Assembly: GCA_949292025.1 (NCBI GenBank) | Contig: CASEYC010000014.1 | Span: forward strand, 1-40,639 | DNA length: 40,639 nucleotides | DNA from: an uncultured Bacteroides sp. | GTDB lineage: Bacteria > Bacteroidota > Bacteroidia > Bacteroidales > Bacteroidaceae | Reading direction: 5' to 3' | Shown: in pieces, positions 16,520 to 22,583 of the stretch | Position numbering within the stretch: the stretch's first letter is position 1 | Layout of the letters: each line of letters opens with the position of its first letter | The notes under the pieces: generated by a model | Told to the model about the DNA's origin: nothing | Database searches by the model: none | What the model saw: only the letters and a program-made list of their open reading frames with translations | Position numbers and translations under genes: made by a program

Positions 16520-16741
16520 ATGAGCAGAACCGTATTTAACCCCGCACAATTGGAACTGTTGGATGCTATGGCCAGCCTCCAAAGCGAGGAGGAATTGAAG
16601 GCGTTGAAACATGCCTTGTCTGAATTCTTTGCCCGCCGCGCCGATGAGGAAATGGATAAGTTGTGGGAGGAAGGTGCGTGGAATGAACAGACATTGCAGG
16701 ATTTGCGCCATGCACATTTTCGCACTCCTTATAAACAATGA
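16520..16741 (+). CDS. Putative antitoxin of a PIN-domain pair
   Basis: 73 residues, almost entirely helical and acidic. Its N terminus SRTVFNPAQLELLDAMASL is followed by EEELKALKHALSEFFARRADEEMDKLWEEGAWNEQTL. The pattern (short helix, then a helix with ARRADEEMDKLW) resembles the small antitoxins that precede TIGR00305-type PIN toxins in Bacteroidetes. It overlaps the toxin start by four bases (ATGA), implying coupled translation. It begins only 28 nt after the hisS stop, so it may be cotranscribed with hisS. Confidence 0.7.
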   Translation: MSRTVFNPAQLELLDAMASLQSEEELKALKHALSEFFARRADEEMDKLWEEGAWNEQTLQDLRHAHFRTPYKQ

Positions 16742-17148
16742 TGCAGTTGATAGTTTTAGATACGAATTGCTTGGTGCAAATGCTTTCCAAGCATAGTCCT
16801 TATCGTCCGGCCTGGCAAGCGTTTCGTGAAGGGAAGTACATGCTTTGCGTCAGCAATGAGATTTTGGATGAGTACGAGGAAATTATAGAACGGGTTGCCA
16901 ATGTGGCGGTGGCGCATAACATTGTAAACGCCATTGTGCGTAGTCCTTATACTCGATTCTTTGCTCCGCATTTTCATTTCCGTCTTATTGAGCAAGATCC
17001 GGATGATAATAAGTTTGTGGATTGTGCCATTATTGCGGGAGCGGATTATATCGTTAGTGAAGACACTCATTTTCGTATTTTGGACAGCATACCTTTCCCA
17101 AGAGTCAATGTTATGCATTTGGAGGAGTTTGCCCGACAATTTGTATAA
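16738..17148 (+). CDS. PIN-domain toxin (VapC-like RNase)
   Basis: 136 residues of the PIN fold. The acidic active-site residues are placed as expected: LDTNCLVQML near the start (Asp 8), NEILDEYEEI (Glu about 46), DPDDNKFVDCAIIAGADYIVSED (Asp about 93 and 98, Asp near 112). The family (putative toxin component of TIGR00305/COG1569 type) are Mg-dependent ribonucleases controlled by a cognate antitoxin. The upstream 73-residue gene is the likely antitoxin. A strong terminator follows at 17171-17197. Base composition is visibly lower in GC than in hisS, suggesting acquisition by transfer. Confidence 0.85.
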   Translation: MMQLIVLDTNCLVQMLSKHSPYRPAWQAFREGKYMLCVSNEILDEYEEIIERVANVAVAHNIVNAIVRSPYTRFFAPHFHFRLIEQDPDDNKFVDCAIIAGADYIVSEDTHFRILDSIPFPRVNVMHLEEFARQFV

Positions 17149-17170
17149 GCATTTCTATTAAAAAAAGAAA

Positions 17171-17197
17171 AAGGAGACCATCGTGTCTCCTTTTTTT
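17171..17197 (+). terminator. Terminator after the PIN toxin
   Basis: GGAGAC (17173-17178) and GTCTCC (17185-17190) pair, extended by AA/TT, with a T7 run after the stem. It closes the hisS/TA stretch. Confidence 0.85.
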
Positions 17198-17198
17198 G

Positions 17199-17273
17199 TA
17201 TATTTGTAACGGCGGTGTAAGAAGGATGTAATTCCGCACCGCTACATTTGCAATGACAATTAAAGAAGGAGGT
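17199..17273 (+). promoter_or_regulatory. Tandem -7 elements and strong SD for the small ORF/EFR1 pair
   Basis: Two exact -7 boxes: TATATTTG (17199-17206, overlapping the terminator tail) and TACATTTG (17243-17250). They are followed by AAGGAGGT (17266-17273), a near-perfect Shine-Dalgarno sequence that fixes the start of the 50-residue gene at 17278. Confidence 0.75.
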
Positions 17274-17277
17274 AACT

Positions 17278-17430
17278 ATGGTATCCATTCAGTACAATCA
17301 GAATCTGTATAACGCGATTATCGGTATCGTGATGCTTGTCATTGCCATTCTGTTCATTCTCTATATGGGAGACGCGATGGTGGATTCTACGCGCGAGTTC
17401 CGCAACAGCTATATGCAATACTTGTTCTGA
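17278..17430 (+). CDS. Small single-span membrane protein
   Basis: 50 residues, not recognised. A short polar N terminus (MVSIQYNQNLYN) is followed by one hydrophobic helix (AIIGIVMLVIAILFILYM, about 13-30) and a charged, Tyr-rich tail. It is supported by a strong Shine-Dalgarno sequence, two consensus -7 boxes upstream and its junction with the next gene: its stop TGA shares one base with the EFR1 start (TGATG), implying translational coupling. It could anchor or regulate the flavodoxin/ferredoxin protein at the inner membrane; that is inference. Confidence 0.75.
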   Translation: MVSIQYNQNLYNAIIGIVMLVIAILFILYMGDAMVDSTREFRNSYMQYLF

Positions 17431-18170
17431 TGATATTCTATTTCAGTGCGACAGGCAATTCCCGTTGGGTGGCGCAGCAATTGGCCGTCCTGACGGGGGA
17501 TTCTCTTTGCAACATCGCCGATTGTTTGAAAGAAGGACGCCTGCCCGTCTTGCCGGACGACACGGAGCGGGTGGGCTTTGTGTTTCCCATCCATTCCTGG
17601 TACGTGCCTGCGCCGGTGCTTGACTTCCTGAAGAAGTTGGAGGTGCCCGCCTCGGTCTACCGCTATGCCGTGTGTACTTGTGGCGATGATGCAGGGAAGG
17701 GGATGAGCCGCTTGGCCAAACATTTCCCCTTGGATGCCGCTTGGTCCGTGCAGATGCCCAATACCTACGTGCCAATGTTCCAACTTGATGCACCCGAAGT
17801 GGCGCGGGAGAAAGTGCAGGAAGCCCGCACACGTCTGCCTCATATCGCTGAGGCTGTTCAGAAGAAAGAACACGTCTGGGAAGTGTACGAAGGCGGTTGC
17901 CCGTGGCTGAAGACCTACGTTGTCCAGCCTCTCTTTACACATTATTATATAGGTACCAAAGCCTTTCGGGTGGATGACACTTGCATCTCCTGTGGCTTGT
18001 GCGAGAAGAACTGTCCCGTGTCCGCCATCCGCTTGGTGGAGGGACGTCCGGTGTGGAGCAAGGCTTGCATCCATTGCATGGCCTGCCTGCACGGTTGTCC
18101 AGAGAAAGCCATTCTGTATGGCAGGGGGACGCGGAAGAAGGGGCGGTATCGGTTGGCGGACTATTTGTGA
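17430..18170 (+). CDS. EFR1 family flavodoxin/ferredoxin protein
   Basis: 246 residues. The N-terminal domain is flavodoxin-like with the FMN phosphate loop FSATGNSRW (about 5-13), then FPIHSWYVPAPVLDFL. The C-terminal domain has two 4Fe-4S motifs: CISCGLCEKNCP (about 190-201) and CIHCMACLHGCP (about 214-225). This arrangement is that of EFR1-type proteins, thought to be cytosolic electron-transfer proteins. No signal peptide is present, in contrast to the second EFR1 protein at 29922-30860. Translation is coupled to the upstream 50-residue membrane protein. The gene converges with the lipoprotein gene at 18161 and the two overlap by 10 nt. Confidence 0.88.
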   Translation: MIFYFSATGNSRWVAQQLAVLTGDSLCNIADCLKEGRLPVLPDDTERVGFVFPIHSWYVPAPVLDFLKKLEVPASVYRYAVCTCGDDAGKGMSRLAKHFPLDAAWSVQMPNTYVPMFQLDAPEVAREKVQEARTRLPHIAEAVQKKEHVWEVYEGGCPWLKTYVVQPLFTHYYIGTKAFRVDDTCISCGLCEKNCPVSAIRLVEGRPVWSKACIHCMACLHGCPEKAILYGRGTRKKGRYRLADYL

Positions 18171-18862
18171 AGGCTGAATTCCGCCATCATCATTTCTTCC
18201 CGTCCGTTTATCTCCACTTCTTTGAAAAAACGATATCTTCCCGGTTGGTTCTCATTAACCTCAGGATAAAGATTAGCGTTGAAAATTGTCTGGCCGTTGG
18301 GAAGGAGGGATATCTTTAACAAGTTAAAGACACGATCCGTAGGCAGGTAATACCATTGCCCTCCTTTCTCGTAAGCCAAGTAGTAGGCGGCTCCGTAGGA
18401 AATGGTATCCTCACTTTGATTATATAATATGAAATTCACTTCTTGGCTTGAAGTGGGGAATACATTCTGCTGAGGTACAAGATGTACATCGCCTATTTGC
18501 GCTGCGCCATCCAAGTCGCACGGTTCTTGTCCGTCAGGACCATCAAATCTCAATGCCGGGGAATCCATAATTTGTTCGCGGAAACGTTTCTGCCATTCGG
18601 GGGTATTGCGTATCAAGTCTATTCGGAGGGTATGGCTTTCCCGTCCGTTGCCGACAGCATTGATGCGCAAAGGAATATCCGTGGTGGTATATAGTCTTTT
18701 CCGCAATTCTTCCAATTGGGCGCTTAGTTTTTCTTGTTCCGCTTCGCTTGTGTCAATCACTGCTGCGTTGGGAGTCGGTCGGGGTTGGGTGGATTGCCGT
18801 TTGTTTGTGCAACTCCAACCTATCAGACACGACAAGACTAAAAGGAGAAAAATAGGTTTCAT
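18161..18862 (-). CDS. Lipoprotein with Ig-like (Big_14-type) domain, A
   Basis: 233 residues from the chosen start MKPIFLLLVLSCLIGWSC; the lipobox Cys is about residue 18, and an in-frame ATG 7 codons earlier is less likely because it would lengthen the signal peptide. After a charged linker the C-terminal part (about 120-233) has strands and the motif EDTISYGAAYYLAYEKGGQWYYLP, as in bacterial Ig-like domains of the Big_14 kind, which also end in a strand like RYRFFKEVEI. It is a likely paralogue of the next upstream protein (18870-19436), 7 nt away, so both are probably cotranscribed. The function is unknown. They are predicted to be membrane-anchored in the envelope. Confidence 0.75.
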   Translation of the reverse strand: MKPIFLLLVLSCLIGWSCTNKRQSTQPRPTPNAAVIDTSEAEQEKLSAQLEELRKRLYTTTDIPLRINAVGNGRESHTLRIDLIRNTPEWQKRFREQIMDSPALRFDGPDGQEPCDLDGAAQIGDVHLVPQQNVFPTSSQEVNFILYNQSEDTISYGAAYYLAYEKGGQWYYLPTDRVFNLLKISLLPNGQTIFNANLYPEVNENQPGRYRFFKEVEINGREEMMMAEFSLHK

Positions 18863-18869
18863 AGCTGTG

Positions 18870-19436
18870 TCATTTGATTTCAAACTCTGCGTGCAACGCT
18901 ATTTCCTGCCTGCCGGCATAGAAGGACTTATATATCCTATATTTGCCTTTTGACAGATGGTAGTAGCTGCCAATGGGGAAGCGGAAGCAATACCACGCGG
19001 GGGCTCTATTGTTGTCGAAGCCATCGCTGAACCATGCCATGTTCGGATCTTTGAGTTTCGCCAAGATCCATTCCTTTCCATTCCATTGATAAAGATACCA
19101 GTCCCTTCCGTAGCTCAGTGAGGTGTGCGTGGGATTCTCTACAAAGACGTTGACGGCTTGGACATATGTTTCATAGACCGGATGCTCCGCCCACATGACG
19201 ATGGAGGTGTCCTCGCGCTCCTCGAAGAAGTCTTGTACATCTACGAGGAAACATTCGGGGATGTAATACCGGGTCGTATCTTTCTCGTTGGGGGTATACT
19301 CAACGGGAGCCACGCATTTGACAGTATCTTCCTTGCCTGTCGTTGCTTCCGATTGGACTTGTTGCCGCCTGTTCGTGCAGCCCAGGCAGAGCGCGAAGGA
19401 CATAAACAGCAGTATGTACCGTCTTGTTCTTTTCAT
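18870..19436 (-). CDS. Lipoprotein with Ig-like (Big_14-type) domain, B
   Basis: 188 residues from MKRTRRYILLFMSFALCLGC; lipobox CLGC with Cys about 20, followed by TNRRQQVQSEA. Protein A likewise follows its lipid Cys with TNKRQSTQ, which supports duplication. The C-terminal domain shows NPTHTSLSYGRDWYLYQWNG and KGKYRIYKSFYAGRQEIALHAEF, parallel to YGAAYYLAYEKGGQWYYL and PGRYRFFKEVEINGREEMMMAEF of protein A. A weak -7-like TATCTTGC lies at 19461-19468 on the minus strand. The function is unknown. Confidence 0.75.
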   Translation of the reverse strand: MKRTRRYILLFMSFALCLGCTNRRQQVQSEATTGKEDTVKCVAPVEYTPNEKDTTRYYIPECFLVDVQDFFEEREDTSIVMWAEHPVYETYVQAVNVFVENPTHTSLSYGRDWYLYQWNGKEWILAKLKDPNMAWFSDGFDNNRAPAWYCFRFPIGSYYHLSKGKYRIYKSFYAGRQEIALHAEFEIK

Positions 19437-19509
19437 ATTTCTGTCATTGATAGTATGGGTGCAAGATACGGATATTTTCTTTTCACGCATCAGAGGCGGC
19501 GGTTAAAAA

Positions 19510-19551
19510 TGCAAAAAGGAATGCCCCGCCTGATGAACTGAGGCATTCCTT
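19510..19551 (-). terminator. Terminator of the DUF4840-like gene
   Basis: AAGGAATGCC (19516-19525) and GGCATTCCTT (19542-19551) form a perfect 10-bp stem. On the minus strand a T5 run follows, 22 nt after the stop codon at 19573. Confidence 0.85.
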
Positions 19552-19572
19552 GGGGTAAAGTCAAATCCGATT

Positions 19573-20247
19573 TTACAACCAGTGCGCCTTGGTTTTGCTT
19601 TGCTTCATGTCGAACTGCAGGTTGATGCCGTCGAAGCCTTCGAGGGACGTCTGCTCTTCTCCTGCGCCCAGCAGAACTTCCGTGGCGGAGAAGTTGAACA
19701 CGATATGTCCGCTTTCCACGTCATAAGTGCCCTTTGCACCGGCTTCTACTTTCACTTCTATTTGGAGCGTCTGGGCTTCTTCCTCCGTGTCAGACGGCAG
19801 TTGGACGGCCAGTGTCAGGGGCTTGGGGGCGAGGACGAACGTCACGGTGTCCTTCTCAGCCGCGAGGGTAGGCTCATAGCCGATAGCATAGCCGACCTGT
19901 CCCACGGCTTCCACAATTTGGTCAGCCGTGGTCTCGTCCTGCACGATGGCGAGCACGATGTCCCTGATGGGGAAATCCTCGAAGTGGATGGTGTCATTGT
20001 CCAGGGTGGCCGTGATGTCTGTGCCGGCAGGAGTTTCTTCGCCGTCGCCAGTGTTTTCGCCATCCTGTGTGGCGATGCTGGCTGCAACCATTTTGCCGGA
20101 ATATTCGCCGAACATTACGTCTGTGGTCACTTCGTCGGAAGTGGGCGGGACGTTGTCGTCATCATCGTTGCAAGACGCGAAACAAAACACGCTACCCATC
20201 AGAAGCAGGGAAGCAAAAACCTTTGCGGTTCCAATAAATTTTTTCAT
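19573..20247 (-). CDS. DUF4840-like lipoprotein
   Basis: 224 residues from MKKFIGTAKVFASLLLMG; signal peptide with lipobox FASC (Cys about 26), then the acidic run NDDDDN, typical of Bacteroidales surface lipoprotein export signals. The body has MFGEYSGKMVAAS, then DTIHFEDFPIRDIVLAIV, then a C-terminal strand-rich part, an order I recall for DUF4840 proteins of Bacteroides. The function is unknown. The frame is open for 80 more codons upstream, but that part has no signal and contains no family sequence. It is divergent from the TetR gene. Confidence 0.7.
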   Translation of the reverse strand: MKKFIGTAKVFASLLLMGSVFCFASCNDDDDNVPPTSDEVTTDVMFGEYSGKMVAASIATQDGENTGDGEETPAGTDITATLDNDTIHFEDFPIRDIVLAIVQDETTADQIVEAVGQVGYAIGYEPTLAAEKDTVTFVLAPKPLTLAVQLPSDTEEEAQTLQIEVKVEAGAKGTYDVESGHIVFNFSATEVLLGAGEEQTSLEGFDGINLQFDMKQSKTKAHWL

Positions 20248-20560
20248 TTTACTTTTTGGTTTTAATGAGTTAATAATAATCTGACGGCTCTTTGTCGGCC
20301 GTTTGCGCTCTAAATTGGATACAGCGTCAGATATTGCATCGGTAGAAATGTTAAAGAGTGCTTCGCTGTTGACTGACAGGTTGATAACTCTTGATTTTAC
20401 CCTAAGAAACCCCATCTTGCAATTTGGGTTTCCTGCTGTTCTTGTCGCGATACGGTGTACCTTCAACAAGGAGGGCGGGGAAGTCATTAGGCTTTATTAA
20501 CCGTGTGCCGTGCAATATCGGGAGGCATTTTGCCTTTTCTTTTCAAACCCTAAACCATTT
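20248..20560. other. Intergenic region between DUF4840-like and TetR genes
   Basis: 313 nt without a supported gene. It contains a 7-bp hairpin (GAAACCC at 20406-20412 with GGGTTTC at 20426-20432) without a T-run. No exact TAnnTTTG box is seen on either strand. It should hold the two divergent promoters and possibly the TetR operator. Confidence 0.5.
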
Positions 20561-21166
20561 ATGTCGATGAATGAGCATGTAGAAAAGAAACTGATAGCCC
20601 TGGTTTCCCGTTCTTTGAGGCAATATGGTGTCCGTGCTGTCCGTATGGATGTCATTGCCCGCGAGATGAATATGTCGAAACGGACTTTGTACAAGGTCTA
20701 TAAGACGAAGGATAACTTGCTGAACATTTGTTTGGAGGCTTATGCAGACCGGATGAGAAACCTTTTTCAAATCATAAGATGCAACTATCCGGAACCATTG
20801 GCCTTTTGGAGGGAATTGTCCAAGGCGTTTGTGGAAAATTTGTATAAGGCGGAAAGCGTATTCTGGTGTGAAGTTGCAAGGTGTTACCGGTACATCTACG
20901 ATGCCATACAAAATGTATGGTTTGGGGAAATGGAGCGTGGCCTCCTTGTCTGCCAAACGGAACGGCTGGTCTTGCCGGACTTGGATGTGCGGAAGTTCCT
21001 TGCATCATTCACGACTATGCTGTATCAGGCAAGGGTTACGGAGTGTCCGTCAGAGATGCTGCATGATTCAGCCTATTATATGTTGCGTGGCGTATTGTCA
21101 GAGCCGGGGCTGACCCGATTGGGACAGTGCTCCGTTCACGATAGCTCTATCATGCACCATCGATAG
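20561..21166 (+). CDS. TetR/AcrR family transcriptional regulator
   Basis: 201 residues. The N-terminal helix-turn-helix is clear: KLIALVSRSLRQYGVRAVRMDVIAREMNMSKRTLYKVYKTKDNLL (in parts, about 9-53), with the MSKRTLYKVYKTKDNL recognition helix. The remaining all-helical domain binds an unknown ligand. The ATG at 20561 is chosen; ATG 20567 is possible. Oddly, the last residues and the stop codon come from a 22-nt tandem repeat: the TAG is part of the repeat word CGATAG at 21161-21166, so the C terminus (VHDSSIMHHR) was probably altered by repeat insertion. It may control the divergent lipoprotein or genes elsewhere. Confidence 0.85.
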   Translation: MSMNEHVEKKLIALVSRSLRQYGVRAVRMDVIAREMNMSKRTLYKVYKTKDNLLNICLEAYADRMRNLFQIIRCNYPEPLAFWRELSKAFVENLYKAESVFWCEVARCYRYIYDAIQNVWFGEMERGLLVCQTERLVLPDLDVRKFLASFTTMLYQARVTECPSEMLHDSAYYMLRGVLSEPGLTRLGQCSVHDSSIMHHR

Positions 21167-21248
21167 TACTATCGCGCGTCATCGATAGTACTATCGTGCG
21201 CCGACGAAAGTACTATCGCAAGCCGACGATAGCTGTTGCGCAAACCGA
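21139..21248. repeat. 22-nt tandem repeat, locus 4
   Basis: Five units start at exactly 22-nt steps: 21139, 21161, 21183, 21205 and 21227. The best units contain the perfect 14-bp palindrome CGATAGTACTATCG. The first unit and part of the second lie inside the TetR coding sequence. Confidence 0.9.
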
Positions 21249-21258
21249 AAGAAATCGC

Positions 21259-21266
21259 TACTTTTG
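21259..21266 (+). promoter_or_regulatory. -7 element of the AICAR formyltransferase gene
   Basis: TACTTTTG, an exact TAnnTTTG match, 27 nt before the ATG at 21293 and just after the tandem repeat array. Confidence 0.7.
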
Positions 21267-21292
21267 CAGGGTAATCAGTAGAACATACAGAC

Positions 21293-22471
21293 ATGGCAAA
21301 AGAATTAGCATTGAAGTACGGCTGCAACCCCAATCAGAAGCCGGCCCGCATCTATATGCAGGAGGGGGAATTGCCCATAGAAGTGTTGAACGGCCGTCCC
21401 GGCTACATCAATTTCCTGGACGCGCTGAATGGATGGCAACTGGTGAAGGAACTGAAAGAGGCTACCGGGATGCCGGCGGCCACGTCGTTCAAGCACGTCA
21501 GCCCGGCGGGCGCCGCCATCGGCCTGCCTTTGGACGAGACACTGAAGAAGATTTATTTTGTGGAGGGCCTGCCGCTCTCGCCTCTGGCCAATGCCTACGT
21601 CCGTGCCCGTGGCGCCGACCGCATGTCCAGCTACGGCGACTTCATTGCCTTGAGCGATGTGTGCGATGCGGAGACGGCCGCCTTCATCCACCGCGAAGTG
21701 TCCGACGGCGTCATTGCCCCGGGCTATACCCCTGAAGCCCTGGAGATACTGAAGAGCAAGCGCAAGGGCACGTACAACATCATTCAGATAGACCCGGCAT
21801 ACAAGCCCGCGCCCATTGAGCACAAAGACGTCTTCGGCATCACCTTCGAGCAGGGGCGCAACGAAATCCGGCTGGACGGCGACGACCTCTTCGCCAACAT
21901 CCCCACGCAGAACAAGGACTTCCCCGCCGAGGCGCGGCGCGACCTGATGATTGCACTCATCACGCTGAAGTACACGCAGTCCAACTCCGTCTGCTACGTC
22001 AAGGACGGGCAGGCCATCGGCATCGGCGCCGGACAGCAGAGCCGCATCCACTGCACCCGTCTGGCAGGCAATAAGGCCGACATCTGGTATCTGCGCCAGC
22101 ACCCGAAGGTATTGAACCTGCCGTGGGTGGAGAAAATCCGCCGTGCCGACCGCGACAACACCATCGATGTCTACATCAGCGACGACCACGACGACGTGCT
22201 GGCCGACGGCGTGTGGCAGCAGTTCTTCACGGAGAAGCCCGACATCCTGCGCCGCGAGGAGAAGCGCACGTGGCTGGACACGCTGAAGGGCGTGTCGCTG
22301 GGCTCGGACGCCTTCTTCCCCTTCGGCGACAACATCGAGCGGGCACACAAGAGCGGCGTGCAATACATCGCCCAAGCCGGAGGCAGCGTGCGCGACGATA
22401 ACGTCATTGCCACCTGCGACAAGTATGGCATCGCCATGGCCTTCACGGGCATCCGCTTGTTCCACCATTGA
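21293..22471 (+). CDS. Stand-alone AICAR formyltransferase
   Basis: 392 residues. It matches only the C-terminal AICAR transformylase half of bifunctional PurH: LKYGCNPNQKPARIY at the start, SFKHVSPAGAAIG with the catalytic Lys-His (about 64-76), SPLANAYVRARGADRMSSYGDF, then GAGQQSRIHCTRLAG and the C-terminal SDAFFPFGDNIERAHKSGVQYIAQAGGSVRDD. The enzyme transfers a formyl group from 10-formyl-tetrahydrofolate to AICAR in purine synthesis. The IMP cyclohydrolase domain is absent, so the cyclohydrolase step must be done by another protein. Bacteroidales genomes often have this short form beside a full PurH. Confidence 0.9.
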   Translation: MAKELALKYGCNPNQKPARIYMQEGELPIEVLNGRPGYINFLDALNGWQLVKELKEATGMPAATSFKHVSPAGAAIGLPLDETLKKIYFVEGLPLSPLANAYVRARGADRMSSYGDFIALSDVCDAETAAFIHREVSDGVIAPGYTPEALEILKSKRKGTYNIIQIDPAYKPAPIEHKDVFGITFEQGRNEIRLDGDDLFANIPTQNKDFPAEARRDLMIALITLKYTQSNSVCYVKDGQAIGIGAGQQSRIHCTRLAGNKADIWYLRQHPKVLNLPWVEKIRRADRDNTIDVYISDDHDDVLADGVWQQFFTEKPDILRREEKRTWLDTLKGVSLGSDAFFPFGDNIERAHKSGVQYIAQAGGSVRDDNVIATCDKYGIAMAFTGIRLFHH

Positions 22472-22483
22472 TAAAGGAATGTG

Positions 22484-22512
22484 TCAGGCGTGGATTTCAC
22501 GGATGCCGCGGA
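22484..22512. repeat. Partial long palindromic element
   Basis: TCAGGCGTGGATTTCACGGATGCCGCGGAT-type sequence (22484 on) matches the left part of the short copy at 35685-35760. The right arm is missing, so it looks like a truncated copy. Confidence 0.6.
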
Positions 22513-22516
22513 TCAT

Positions 22517-22562
22517 AAAAAAACTCCGCCTTTCAAGTATGTATGAGAGGGCGGAGTTTTTT
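22517..22562. terminator. Bidirectional terminator between convergent genes
   Basis: AAAACTCCGCC (22520-22530) pairs perfectly with GGCGGAGTTTT (22550-22560), giving A/T runs on both sides. It serves both the formyltransferase gene and the convergent DUF349 gene. Confidence 0.9.
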
Positions 22563-22583
22563 ATAGGGTGGCAGGAAAGAGTC

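Noticed and set aside
15071-16738. 555-residue minus-strand frame opposite hisS
   Set aside because: Antisense shadow of hisS. Its apparent start region falls within the PIN antitoxin gene.
21139-21248. Operator array for the TetR regulator
   Set aside because: The 14-bp palindromes would suit an operator, but they lie at the end of the gene, follow a strict 22-nt period and belong to a class seen at four other gene ends.
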